Below, in pieces: positions 47,323 to 59,998 of a stretch of DNA of 64,000 bases. The DNA comes from Apostichopus japonicus (lineage: Eukaryota; Echinodermata; Holothuroidea; Aspidochirotida; Stichopodidae). The notes under the pieces are model-generated. The model saw only the letters and a program-made list of their open reading frames with translations, was not told the DNA's origin and ran no database searches. Location: the NCBI RefSeq assembly GCF_037975245.1, contig NC_092573.1, forward strand, positions 14,344,001 through 14,408,000. The letters run 5' to 3'. How positions within the stretch are numbered: position 1 is the first letter of the stretch; every line of letters begins with the position of its first letter. The translations under genes and the position numbers were made by a program.

Positions 47323-47523
47323 GTAAGATAGTAATTTCTTTTCTTTACAAAATGGTGATTTGTTTGAAGAAACAAAAAGGAGTGTGTCAATCTTAAGTTA
47401 ATTTCCGCTCCTAAAAAGATTAATTATTCGACTGTATTCCACTTTCCGTCAGCTTCGCTTATTCTAACTCAGACAAAAGGATCAGTGCATTTTACAGTGC
47501 AATTATTGATGGATGGATGGATG

Positions 47524-48555
47524 CATGGGAGGCGATCACGGGGGTGGGTGGGGAGGACGGGGGGGGGACATGTCCCCCAATATTTTAGGTGGGGGATATA
47601 ATATCTAATATCCCCCCAATTTTAAATTTTGGTGGTATAGTTTTTATGTGTGGCTATAAATAGAAAATAATGCGTGAGATTATTTATCCAAATCCTATTT
47701 GGCGGTGGCTAAAACTTCATCCAACACATGCTGCATTAGGTAAATGACTCTTCGTGGTCGTTTCTGTGATTTCATGATTATTATCATAATGTCTGTACAT
47801 CCCTTGTGTATGAGTGTAAGTACGTACAATCATATATATGATCCACATTGATATGGGTTCACTGGGTTTCCATTTGGCCTGTTTCCTACAAGATTGCTAT
47901 CTGCAGGCGCGTAGCCAAGGGGGGAGGGGTGGGCGAAGGGGGAGACTGCCCCCTCGAGCATATTTTTTATGATATCCAAGTCTTATATTAGCCGTTATAA
48001 GAGGTTTTAATATTTGTACACCAATAAATTAACTGTGTCTGAATTTTCGAAAATTCCGTGACCAACATTCTTCATCATACTTCCCTCTAATCGTGCAATT
48101 TTTGACCGGTTTGTTAGGGGTTGAAGGGGATTTTCCATATTGGTTGTCCATAGATGAAATTTTGTGCAACATTATGGGTATGTTTTGAAGTGAATTTATT
48201 ATTCAAATTCTGAACAAATAATGGGTTTACAACTTTGAAAAGTGGGGCTGACGGGTATTGTGGACCGTTACGTAGTATTACCTACAAAAGCAATGATTCA
48301 CATGAGATGCAATGAGGTCGAACATGATGTGTGACTGGTGACAATCTTGAAAAGGGTTATGAATAATAAAAAAACTATTGGCAAAAACTTGGTTCTCAGG
48401 CAAAATTGTACATCTGTTGGTCATTTTCAAGCCCGAAAAGTGCCATTTCCGGTGATTAGGGGGCTATCAAAACCAGAAATGTTCTTGTACGCTGCGCGCC
48501 AACCAAATATGGCGCTCCGCTTTGATAGTAATTCGCGCCCCCGGGTAACAAAATC
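47524..48555. mobile_element. Rearranged hAT-like element in the last intron of C
   Basis: The left end, CATGGGAGGCGATC, matches the element at 24681. The right part (GATAGTAATTCGCGCCCCCGGG) matches the right end of the 24450-29630 element but stops short of a terminal CTG. No flanking duplication. It carries the Penelope-free form of the internal block seen at 25231-25690. Probably a recombinant or truncated copy. Confidence 0.6.
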
Positions 48556-49990
48556 AAATAGCATTCCATCCCCAACATTCACTTCGGACAACTACCGGTT
48601 CATGTCTACTAAACATACATGATTCATTCATTGCTAGGAACTCACATAGTTAATGAACGGAGGAAGTGGGGGTAGGTGACAAGGTCCATCCCTTTCCCTC
48701 CGCCCAATTCAAATCGTTCTGGTTAACAATTACATTTGCACATTTTGGAGAATAAAAAACATATTTGCTATCATCGGTTTGCAACCAAACTCTTTCCCCC
48801 AGTTCAACCAATACCAAGCCCTTCCCACTGCCCCCACTTTTCTCCTCCACAAATGTCTCCCAATATGATTTGACTAAATTTGGACGAAAGGATGTTTCAT
48901 TAACGGCATCAGATCTGGTGTGTGTTTGCCTCTGTAAGGCCTACTGAGCCTCCTTGTTAAATGACGTCATTCAGTCAAGGGTTCAGAGATAGAATAAGGT
49001 GACCATAGTTTTTTTCCAGGAGATCCGGGGACATGTTGACATCAAGGGTCAGTACCTACACTGTACTTTGAATAAAAGTCATTATGATGGTCACCCAGTG
49101 GTTTGGTTGTCCCAGGTTTCCAAAAATGTCGAAGGTTAATTACAAGCTATGAAATTAGTCAACGATCTGGGTTGCCTATTTTTTTCTGTGAGTCACGCAT
49201 GAAATTTATGTATGTAGCCTAGTTGTAAACAGTTACTGAGCTCAACCTAAGTTCCAGTTGTCTCTAGGAATAGGCAGCCAGACAGGCAAACTTGAACTAA
49301 TTCAGGGCATTTTTCCAAACTTCATGAATATTCCAGGGAAAGGCACATAAACAAGGAGACAATTCCGGGGTACCTATTAAACCGGGAACGGCACATGACA
49401 TATGGGGACTGTCGCCGAAAATCGGGGATGTCTAGTCATATAGGTCATTAAAACGTTCTTAAGCTTTCACAAACTGACCAAAACGTTTTTAACTATGTAG
49501 AAAAAGTGCAGACTACCGTAACCCCGACTACCGTAAGAACAATGGACTGCAAATTTTGATTGACCTTTGCCGATGACGCTTTACGGTCAAAAGTCAGAGA
49601 TCAAAGGTCACTAAACCCCAAAAATGGGTTTATATTTGTTTAGCCACAACTGTACCATAATTAATCACGAAAACTAACTGATTCCGTCTAAGTTATCACA
49701 ATTTTAATTTCTACATCGTATTACATTTCAAAGGTCAGTGGAGTTTCAAAGCTTACAAAAACCCCGCTGTGTAGCAGCAAATATGACCTAAAACTGTAAA
49801 GGTCATGTTCTTCAAACTTGGTTGGTGTATGCTTGTAAATATGACATCGTGATGACATTGTACAGTCTTTGGTCAAAGTAATGGCAACCGACCAAAATTC
49901 GTAGATGAAACCTGCAACTCACTGGATCGCCTAATTGTTAATGTTTATATTTTAAAGTTAATCACAATATTTCTTCTTCTTATTTTTTAG

Positions 49991-50104
49991 CATGACTACT
50001 CCGAGTATGCCTTGGTGGAAGGAAAAGCATCGGAGGAAGCAGAAGTCATCAATATGGCGATTGTAGAAGATAAAGAGGGTTCTACCTACGCTAATATGTC
50101 ATAA
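49991..50104 (+). CDS. SRCR paralogue C, last exon (cytoplasmic tail with tyrosine motifs)
   Basis: Acceptor ttttttag, phase 0, 37 codons to TAA at 50102-50104. Starts HDYSEYALVEGKASEEAE and ends EDKEGSTYANMS. SEYALV at residues 220-225 fits the ITIM pattern (S/I/V/L-x-Y-x-x-I/V/L) that recruits SH2 phosphatases. YANM at 249-252 fits YxxM (PI3-kinase p85) and also YxN (Grb2). The A and B tails have HEYSRR and YEYARC at the first site and lack NM at the second. Alignment of all three tails shows this is truly coding; the signalling roles are inferred from motifs only. Confidence 0.8.
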   Translation, partial: HDYSEYALVEGKASEEAEVINMAIVEDKEGSTYANMS

Positions 50105-52260
50105 AGACAAACCAAAATGGCGGAATACTAGTGAAACGTATTTTGTTCTATCAGATCTAGTTGGAATAGATCTAGTCAATGTACTACATAGGTTTAATAT
50201 ATAATGCGTATATGTTGCGTTGGGTTGTTATTTTGATCATTACATGTTACATTAACACATAATATATAGGCACATATAATCAACCATACAGACACCTTAA
50301 TATGACACTTATGTATGCGCTAAGGATATAATCATCCGGGTTTTTTTTTCGATGATGCAGTTTTCACCTACATAATCTAGCTTAAACAGAAGAAGTTTTA
50401 TTTCCTTCGAATTTCATGTCAGGTATATAGTTTTATCGCCTTTGCCGAAACCTTTGAGCAGTTAGTGTGAACATTTATATTTTATATAGTAAATTCCATT
50501 TTGTAAGCCTATTCTAAACAATAATTCATGACTAAAAATGTCATTTCTGGTTTTCATGGACTTTACATAAAAATCCACACATTTAAAGGTTAAATGTTTC
50601 CAGACTGTTCGTAGGCTCTACATTAATGTAAATGTTTATACACAAAGGGTGAACATGTCTCTCTCCTTAACTATTGCACAACATACAGGACGAACAGTAT
50701 GCAATTCACTGTGTATGTTAAACATAAATCATAGTGACCTCCAAAGTATAGATTAACTATATTATCACCCAACTAACGGTATAGAATCTTGCGCATATTC
50801 TTCGGTACTATACTTCACTTAAATCGTTTCGCGTTTGTTTGTACGAAATTATCTCCCACGACGTAAGTTTAAAACATATAAAGGGGGATGGCCGTTGACT
50901 CGTTCAACCGGACTCCCATGTCAGGTGGGGGAAGGGGTCCTCCCAGAAGCCCCCACCCCTCTACCAAAAAAAGAAGGCATTTTAGACGTCATATTTGGCG
51001 GTTCATTGGGTCTATACGTGTGTTTTGTGTGTGGAAAGAGTCGTGAAAGTGTTTTTTTAAAGGTTTTTTTTTATAGCTTGCCAAGTGTCAGTCACATTTG
51101 AATATGACCTACGACCGCATTAAATAAGCCTATGATCAACACTATTTGCTTAAAGCTGAGGAGGCTATTTAGGCGGCGAAACTTGCAATTGGCCATCTTC
51201 AGTATTTAGTAGTACACTGATTCAATTATCAGCAGAATATGAGTGCATGAAAGCCACTTGATGGCATTTATATAACCACTATAGTTCCTTGTTTTAATGG
51301 AGCCTGAGGGGAAGTAAAACCTATAGTTCCTTGTTTTAATAGAGGGGAAGTAAAATCTGTTATCTTCAGATTTTGGTATTTACGTTCGCCTTGTTGTATC
51401 AAGAGTGTCGTTCAGGTGTTCCTTTTCTCGGTTTTCTAACACGACAGCTTTATGGTTTGTTACTTTTATCTATGATCTCTGACTTTTGTAAAAGCCAGCC
51501 TTTCTTTAAAGTTTATTTTCCCAAAAAATGAGCGTATTTTAAATTAGCAACTAATTAATGTTTCCATTAATATCTATAAAAGGCACTTTCTTGGGGGTGT
51601 ACGAGTATTGATCATGCAATTCACAAATCTCGAATTTTCAAATGTATCGATATTGTCTTTGTTATTTAGAATCAAACCTGCAGACTAACGGTACACCGTA
51701 TAATCAAAACAAGGAACTGATTGGTTATAGGATGTTAATATGAATTTAATTACCATTTAGTACAATCAACTCAAATAGCTACTGGTGTCAGAATATCCTT
51801 TGGTGCGAGTGTATTGACCGTTTAAGTTTAACTTCTGAGATTTCAAATTAAGGTGCTCTACTTTGAATAACAATCATGTAAGAATTTTCTGCCTGAAGCA
51901 TATATTGTACTGCCTAGCATGGTTTTGGTAGAGCTGTAAAAAAATATATATATAAATATGGGTAAATATATGGGAAAATAAGGCAAAATTGCAGTTTTAC
52001 AGTTTTGATAAGCTACTTACAATACACAAAAAATATTATATTGACAATCAAAAGAATATAAAATATATGTTTATTGAAACAAGGAAATTTCATGTCTTTC
52101 CTTCTATGGTTTATTCCGGATGTCGCCAAATTCGAGTACTACAAAGTTCTTGTATTACTTGTATATTAAAGCTTTACGTTAGAAGGAACATGCATAAGCT
52201 GTATTCTGTATTGATTTGATCCTTACCACTTATATTTAAAAAGAAATCACACAATGACAA

Positions 52261-53111
52261 CTATCTTGAACGGTAACAGTATGCTTAAATGTATACTCAG
52301 GGCTCTGTCTATTCCCCATACATCGGAATGACATTGCGATGACCAGTGATATCAACGTTTAATGCTACAACTTAGATGTTTGAAAGGAACGTAATATATA
52401 ACATAGGATTTAATCAGATTTGTTTTACAAAATTGCTCCACGCGGTTCTTAGGAGAAAGATAACACCCATGACGAAAAATAGATTTCTTGAAGTTCTCTC
52501 TTGCGACACTGAAATTCGACCGGAATACTATGTGATAACTGACGGCTTGTATGAATAATATTTGAATTCGGCACTATACCCTTAGATTAATTTCCCTAAT
52601 CTACAGGCCTAAGAAAATGATTATCTCGGAACTCTTACTCGACGCTTTCCGAAACAACATATTACACAGACTCATAGGTCTAGAACGCATCTTCTCGATC
52701 ATAACAAATAATAATATAATATTCTTTCCGCTTCAACCTTCACGACGCACAATATTGAAAATAGCAGAATACTGCCAGCATTTTCCGTACTCGTCCTTCA
52801 AATATATTTTACTTATTCATAATGACCATCTCTGCAAGCAGATGCGTGCATTTTAAATCCTCTGAGAGAGTAGCTTCATTTTCGGTGTGAGGATTACCTA
52901 GACATAAACGCCCTGTCCATGAACCCAAATAACACTAGGCCCTAACGAGCACCATCCCTTTTTCTTTAACTTGTGAATTGACCGTGTGACAATTAAGGGA
53001 ATATAAGGCGAGTAGTCTATCATGTACATGTACATCCGGCAGTATTGCTACACTACCAGACAAAGATTCCATCTCTAACGTCATACATTACATATATCTA
53101 TATGGCGAACT
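52261..53111. other. Unassigned interval
   Basis: Lies between unit C and the decayed THAP element. Short open frames only (52376-52558, 52617-52856) without recognisable features. Confidence 0.5.
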
Positions 53112-53448
53112 TTAAAGAGGTCATGACACGTAAAATCCAACTAATCGAGAGTAACTTCCTCTAAATATATGAGAAAATCTATGTTCAAAACTATTCTCAA
53201 GGACTAATTAGAAATTATCGTTTTAATATTCGCATTGGAACAAAGACTTCTGAAAAATGCGATTTCAAAACAAGACAATGATGACGTCATATTAGGAACA
53301 CAAATGCCAAGCCCAGGCATGTACCTGATCCGCGACGATCATACCCTCACACCACACGCACATTTACACTGAGAGCACAACCACTGTATTACGCTATTTC
53401 GTTACAAATTTCAAGTTTTTTACAATATGTTGTAAATATCCGAGAGAA

Positions 53449-53790
53449 ATTCCGGTCCGTTGTGTTGTTGGGGGCTGCAGTAATGTCATATCCCATGCAA
53501 ATAGCCTTCATCGATGGCCGAAAGACGAAAAAACACTGCGATTATGACCAAGTTAGTGCAGAACACCAGCGCCGATTTCACTTGGCCTTGCAAGTATACA
53601 GCTCTGTATTAAGCGAACACTTCACGGACGCAGACTACGATCCCTTCTTTCTTATGATATAAACAAATACGTAAACGAGTCGTTCTTCTAAAAACTCCGA
53701 AGACCAGATCGGGGAAGAGGAAACCTCCAGTTGGGCAAGTGGCGATCCTTTTGAGGAAGCGCAGCCGAACACTAGTACTAGTATTAGCGT
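53449..53790 (+). pseudogene. THAP-domain pseudogene
   Basis: Reads PVRCVVGGCSN, then HRWPKDEKTLRL, the first half of a THAP zinc finger. The start ATG is ATT (53449). The conserved Trp codon region is hit by TGA and a frameshift. In the next frame TKLVQNTSADF and then, after another shift, SEHFTDADYDPF continue the domain, with its second Cys replaced (ALY for ALC). A basic region follows (KTRSGKRKPPVGQ). At least three disabling changes, so dead. Wording such as RLVQNTT/KLVQNTS links it to the element THAP at 14371. Confidence 0.75.
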
Positions 53791-55034
53791 TACTACACTG
53801 AAGTCGCAAGAGACGAAGAGTTTTTGCTCTATCATCTGAATTAACACACCCTTCATTGCCCTATTGTGTAGTAAGCTATGTGGTAAGCTTCAGAAGGGAT
53901 GGCTTACATCGTCTTGTGAAAAATCTCAGTGCCCAATTTATTTCTGGAATATGCTGGGTCAATTAGTTATGGCAACAATATTCTTATAAGTATTCCAGGA
54001 AAACCATTTTTTCTTGGGGAGGGAGTGGGGGTGATAGGGATGGGTCAAAATAAGTAGTTAAAAAGACTTTATTCCAAAGGGTGTTTAAATCTCACAGCGA
54101 TTTATTTTAAACAGTCAAAGAGCCAAAAATTCACACAATGTAGTTCATTCAAAATCAGTTCTAGACAGGCTGGACAATACGAACAAGCCTGTGACTAAAC
54201 CAACATTAACAACAACCATTGTATTATATGACATAAAAATAAAACTGTACTTTCCATAGACAATATCATTTTTAAATTGCACTGATGTAATTTGTGACAA
54301 AGGGGGTTTAAGGAAAAATAACTTACATGAAATTTTTGGCTTTAAGCCTAAAAAACAGATGCATGTCCATCGCTATCAATCGTTGTTGTGACAAATTAAT
54401 TAGAATAAACCAGAAGCAAATACAATAAAGGGTAATTTAAACCAAGAAACACTGCACAACGCAAATCACATGGAACAATGTTACCCACGCACGACGACAT
54501 GTACAACACTGTCGCGCAACATGAAACACAGCATCACACGCATTAAAACAATCGAAGACCATTAACAGGGTGTACTGCTGAGTTTCTGAAGATAGATTGT
54601 TAAACAAACCTGCTGCTGAAGAAACAAAGTCTTAACATTCAAGAGTTCTGCTGCCTCCATTGGTCTTTATTATGACTTTCCGCAAATATCATTGGAGATA
54701 TGGATATTTTGACTTCCAGATTAAAGGTACGATCGAAGCAAACATGTCTGGGAGGTAAATGCTCCTATAAAGGTCAATCACTTTCACTTATGCACATATT
54801 ACATGACATCATAGTCACGCCAATGTGTCCAAATGCTTCCAAACATGCCTTCTTTTTTCATTGTTGATGTTGGGTCTGGAAAATGACCATTTCTTCCTTA
54901 ATTAGAAGTCTTGAATTTCAATATAACAACATTGAGGGAACACTGACGCATTGATAATCCAACACAATCGTAGAATAGAAAAGGTGCTTCTGAAAGGATT
55001 TCTCAACCAAGGCTTCCAATACGATTGAGTTTTC

Positions 55035-55984
55035 TCATGGCAACTTGAATTCAATGTACTGACCATTGACTGGAAACTCACTTCTGATCCTTTGTACTAC
55101 ACATGATGGTAGCACAACCCTGACGTGTCTTGCTAGGAACCCCCAACACCATTGAACCTGTTGACGGTAGGCTGTGTATATGTACTGCCTGAAATACAAT
55201 TATGAAAGTTCAAATGTATAAATGTGGTGGGCCCATGATGTCCACAATAACAAGCAGTGATACAATGTACAGTTATGGTTACATTTGTTATGAATTTACA
55301 CCTTCTATGTTACATGAAACATTCTTTAGTTTCAGACAATTGATTTGCAAACTCCAGGCCTAAGTAATAGCCTAACAATGGGCATAAAATGACACATATG
55401 CCTACCTAACATCGCTGCATAATGCAGTTTACATCCCCGAGCCAACTTTCAGTATTCAACCAACCCTACTAGTACTACGCAGAATACTGTAAATGTATGA
55501 TGTACTCTTATTAGCAGCACCGGTGTAGTACAACACATAGCCAACATACTGTACATATGTGTTGTAAGGATTCTATGGTTGTTAAGTCACCGTAACAAAA
55601 CCAACAATACGGTTTCGGCAGTTCCGCGAATTCCAACGACACATACAAAGAATGTACTGGATTTTTTAAATAATTTTGTTCGTTACAAAATTCTTTCCAC
55701 GTTGTATGCTCCTTGTAATAGTTCCGAACGGTTTTCTTCTTCGATATGTTATGGAGCTTCAATTTCGGCTTGTTTTACAGGCTCGAACTGATACAGTTCT
55801 TTGCCTAACAGTAACACCCCAGGTCCACCCTCAACGTTCGGTTCAATATGAGCATGATCATTGCCTTCACTCTCTGCTTCGAATATGAGAAAGGGCACTC
55901 TAATTCTAGCCCAATTTCACTGCCTGGTGAAGAACCACTATCACTTTGAACTTCGGTTGCCGCATTTGTTTCTAACTCTGCCAT
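55035..55984 (-). pseudogene. P2X7 C-terminal (ballast) domain-like gene, decayed
   Basis: Minus strand. The first part starts ATG at 55984 (MAELETN, SDSGSSPGSE), then after a shift reads FEAESEGNDHAHIE and LYQFEPVKQAE, the acidic leader and PYQFEP-like motif of invertebrate non-channel P2X7-like proteins. The last exon (55188-55035, acceptor tatttcag) is open for 50 codons: YTAYRQQVQWCW, VVLPSCVVQRIRSEFP, NGQYIEFKLP then stop. This closely follows the end of the cytoplasmic ballast domain of P2X7 receptors (LPSC, RIR, EFP, GQY, FK). The middle (about 55200-55760) has frameshifts, and only CWFC of the zinc-type cysteine cluster is seen. No channel domain is present. Confidence 0.7.
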
Positions 55985-56087
55985 TCCACGGAAAATTTAG
56001 ATTTGATTTCGCGCTGACTTGATATCGATTGTTTTGTGTATTTATGTATTTATGTACACTTGTCATATGTGTAAGTTACGTGTATAT

Positions 56088-56236
56088 ATGTTCGGAGGAA
56101 ACAGCGAGAGCAAATCATTTTGTAGCGACAAGAAGAAAAATTCACTTGCAAGCAATGGAAAGATAACATTTTCAGAGCGCGAGGCGCGGTTTGGGGCAAG
56201 TCTTCAATGCCTTTTACCTAGAGAGTTTGTCTTTTG
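56088..56236 (+). CDS. Candidate first exon, divergent from the P2X7-like gene
   Basis: ATG at 56088, open as MFGGNSESKSFCSDKKK ... ITFSEREARFGASLQ and followed by a donor (TTTTG/GTAAGA at 56237). It starts about 100 bases from the minus-strand start at 55984. Joining it to the acceptor at 56459 in the obvious phase gives an immediate stop, so either that join is wrong or this is not coding. Confidence 0.2.
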
Positions 56237-56458
56237 GTAAGAGTCCTTTCTAGTTCAGTGCACATAGTTGAGCTGATTTAGTTTCTTTTGTATGTTGATC
56301 ACTCCTTGGAACCTTTTACCAGCATCACACTAGTAACTTCCAAAAGATCAGGTTTGACCAATTATCTGTAATATATCTGATCTTGTTCTGAAAATAGCCT
56401 TAATTTACATTTTGTTAAGACAACAACACTTCCTTTTCTTTGTCTTTTTGCTATTCTA

Positions 56459-57040
56459 GAACGGATGCCAGTCCCTCAAGAATCACTTCCGACAGCTATC
56501 GATTTCTGTTTCAAAGCAATGTACATTTTGGACATGGCTTACCAGCCTTTATGCTGTCTTGTGTGGCATTTCATTCAAAATGTGATTTATGAAATCAAAG
56601 AAGAACACGTGCATAAGCGATCTTAGATCATTCTTGGCGTTAAAAAGTAAGTAGTGGCTTAAAAGGAAAGAATTGTAAGCAAGATATTCATGGCTGATAT
56701 TCTACAAAGTTCAAAGGATATTGATGCCACAAAAATACTGCAGCCACTTTGTATGCAAAGGAGCTCCCTTGGTACCTACCCAGACATTTGCTATTTTAGA
56801 ACAGAGGTCAGTTCCTCGAATCTCTTCTAAAAGCTGTATATTTCTGTTTCAAGGCAATGTAAATTTTGGACAGGGCTTATCAACCTTCATGTGGTCTTGT
56901 TTGGCAGTTCATTCAAAATGTGATTTATGAATCAAAGAGGCAAATGTTGTATTAGAGCATTCTTGGTCCTGAAAAGTAAGAAGTGCACTAAAAGGAAATT
57001 GTAAGCAAGAAGCTCATATAATAATTGTAAGCAAGTTTGT
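56459..57040 (+). repeat. Tandem duplication of an exon-like block, period about 341 bp
   Basis: Two copies (about 56459-56700 and 56800-57040), each preceded by a pyrimidine-rich acceptor-like sequence (TTTGCTATTYTAG). Both contain a frame ending FMxSCxAxHSKCDL and a stop; upstream of this the frames differ by a one-base shift. Homology unknown; possibly a duplicated terminal exon. Confidence 0.5.
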
Positions 57041-59019
57041 ATAATATTACTATTTTAAAATTCACACACCCGATAGCATCATCTTGAAGAGCCATGGTAT
57101 AAGTCATAACTTTCCTTATTAATTTTTTATTGGAATCCCGATCTGATCAACTGATCTTTCTTGAGTTGGTAAGGTTTAATGTAGCTAAATTTCATCTACA
57201 CATGTATCTCTATTAATGGTGAAGATGTAAATAATATAAATTGAAATACTGGAAATAAGAACAATGCACTGGCTGCAATGTACTGGATGTATCATACATA
57301 TGTCTCTAAATATAATCGTGTACAACACATGTAAGTGATACTCAATGTAATTCTTAATTAACTGAACGTTAAGGTAAACCTTCATCTATCAGATCATGAT
57401 TGTTGTTTAGATTTATAGATTGTTTATACATTAATTGATCTATAGTTACATGTGTACATATTTAGTGTTAATACGGTTCTTCTTGAAGAAGGTCTGATAG
57501 AGCACAGCTTAGAAGTTGTTAAATCCAAGCACATTTGTGTGTTTTTTATGTTTGTATTTTATTCACATGGTACAGCTGATTATTGTTTTCGATAAAAACA
57601 AGTTCTCAAAACGTCATCCACCTGGCTTCTGTCATGTAACTGTTGTTAATTTCTCAATATTTTTCAAGGAATTGTTTACTCTTTGCATTGATATATATAT
57701 TCCAATGATTGTTGCAAATAAGGCCTGCATGAACAAAACACAAAACTGAGGATTATTTCAACTACATTAAGTAACATCCACGAGGACTGAGGATCTCATC
57801 CGTCACTGTCCAATGAATTCCATTCGCTAACGTATATTGGGGCAATGAAGGCTCATTTGACTCCCCAACCCTTTTGTAATGGTGAAAGCCACTGCCCAAT
57901 TTAAATGTAGTAATTGCCCAATACAATGATTCTTAATTCCCCAATTTAATGATCCCTACATTTGTAAAGTTCACCAATCATGGGCATAATTTACACAATT
58001 AATTTAACCAACAACTGTTGGGTACAAACTTCTAGTTATTTTATTGGTTAACAATGTTACCCAACAACTGGATAAAGCCGTGAACCAACAGGTGTTGGTT
58101 AAATCATCAATAAGTGGGATTTGGCATACGTAACCAGTGTTGATTAAGGCATTGGTTAATTTTTTAACCAACTGTTTTTAGAGTGTATATGTATATACAG
58201 TGCTATGCTACTGATGACTTCAAACCAATAACACAGGATGATTGTGAACGATGTTAATGCATGAACTGCTGCTTAACTTACGTACGATAGCAATAAGCTG
58301 AACGTTTGACATCAGTAGTAAAAAAGTCAAATAGTCAAAATTTAAGATAATAAGCAGAAATTTCGGTATTAAAGATTGACTATTTTGCTATTTCTTCACA
58401 GCTCACCACAGATGGTGTTTTCGTTTGCGTTCGACTTTCACAGTACAAAGTTCGAGATATCTTCGTATCATCCCCGACCCTAGTGGCGTAGCTAGAGTTG
58501 TAGTTGCCCGGCTCAAAGGTGAATCTGGGACCCGTAACCCTTGCTTCATCTAAACTGTTCTTGACACAAATCATAAGCATAAAACACACACATATAATAA
58601 TAACACATAAACCGGAGGAAGAATAAGGCTAATTCGATTGTGCGATCCCCATCTGTATCTTTTCTTATTTGTTTGCGCGCTCGCATGAAACGAGTGATGT
58701 ACTACTGAGCGCAGATTTCATCCACAGAATTTGTCAAAAATTTTGGTTGGAAAAGGAGTAAAAAGCTGATATTTGATATATCAAGGCAATTCACATTTCG
58801 GGTGAGTTAATAACACCGTTGCAACTTGCATAACAGTTTACTGTCCCGCACGCGAAAAAGGGGATCTTACGTGGGAAAACCCTGTTCCTGTTTCGTATAA
58901 CTAAATTCCATATTTCTTAAATTCAGACTATTCTTAAATTTAGACTAGTTTCGGTTCTTCGCCTACAACTCTTATAAAAGCTGTTAGAGAAATACGACAT
59001 ACTATGACAAGGCAAGTTA
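57041..59019. other. Interval without recognised genes
   Basis: No coding domain seen. Around 57990-58190 TTAACCAACAACTGTTGG-type motifs recur in both orientations and may be a small inverted-repeat element. Near 58479 CTAGTGGCGTAGCTAG resembles a hAT end without a partner. Confidence 0.45.
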
Positions 59020-59998
59020 GTGTCTTTCAATTATTCATGCAAAGACATGACTGCTATGGTTGTGATTCGTTTCGCTAACAATTTTAGAACTAAACCTCAG
59101 AGCCACAGGGTCCTGGGTGAACCAGTTGAATGAACAAAACCAACGTACGGTACATATTGCGCACGCGTAGACATGCTCTGTTTTAATGTGTTGTTATGTT
59201 TAGCAAAACACGGATATTATAGTCACAAACTAGCGAATGATGCCAGAAACAAACACCACGACACAGATACAGATTTATAAACACTTCTTTGTTATTTATC
59301 ACAATCATACACACGTACATAACAGGTTATAATATATATTAAGCACATTTAAGGTTCCCGAGTTCTAATGCCACACGGGTCTCCACAAATTACAAGTTTA
59401 GCACTCATTCGGTACTGGAGCACTACTGAAAGAAAAGACATTGCTTTGATATCTAAAATTCAATTTTTATACATCTCGACCATCTTTTGCGAGTGCATCT
59501 CATTGTGGTGTCCATGTAACATTTAACTTACCTCCAATCCTTAAGACGGAATGGATGTCGAGACGAAAGCTTCAGGTCACGTGATTTTGCTACACAATGC
59601 ACAACGTAGAATACATAAGTAACTATTAGCACAACCTTACGAATTACAGACCTTATATATAGTCTGAATATGTCTCAGAATGCACCATTTGACGTCCCAG
59701 CATTTATATCCGGGGAAGGATTCCCGGCTCCTCTACATGGGCGTCGCCTTCGATGACCCCAGGGCCACACCCTCATATATATAACCATTGACTCTTCACT
59801 GGATCTTACATAATGGTTCGCATCCTATATGTAAATCAGTCGGAGAAGTACTCATCCCCCGTCCCCCCCCCCTCCCCACCCATCCCTTCGCCCACACATT
59901 TTATATTACGTACATGCCAATGTCCGTAGGCATATGAAATCGAAAATATGGCTAGTGAGGAATTTTTGGTTTGCCTTTTAATGACCAGTATTAATTAT
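59020..59998 (-). repeat. Inverted repeat arm 2 (partner 38165-39060)
   Basis: Reverse-complement partner of 38165-39060, ending a few bases before unit D homology begins at 60002. About 10 percent longer than arm 1 through small insertions. Confidence 0.75.

Larger units (their letters stand above)
53112..56000 (+). mobile_element. Decayed THAP (Kolobok-like) element, right end not found
   Basis: TTAA at 53112-53115 is followed by AGAGGTCATGACACG, which resembles the inverted-repeat ends at 14054 and 15496 (AGAGGTTATGAAGTGG). A THAP frame starts 333 bases inside, against 317 in the B element, and a P2X7-C-terminal-like gene faces it. I could not find a matching right end, so the right boundary is a guess. 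Confidence 0.4.

Noticed and set aside
47117-50104. ITAM in the tail of paralogue C
   Set aside because: The tyrosines do not give two YxxL/I motifs at 6-12 residue spacing; only single ITIM-like, NPxY and YxxM motifs fit.
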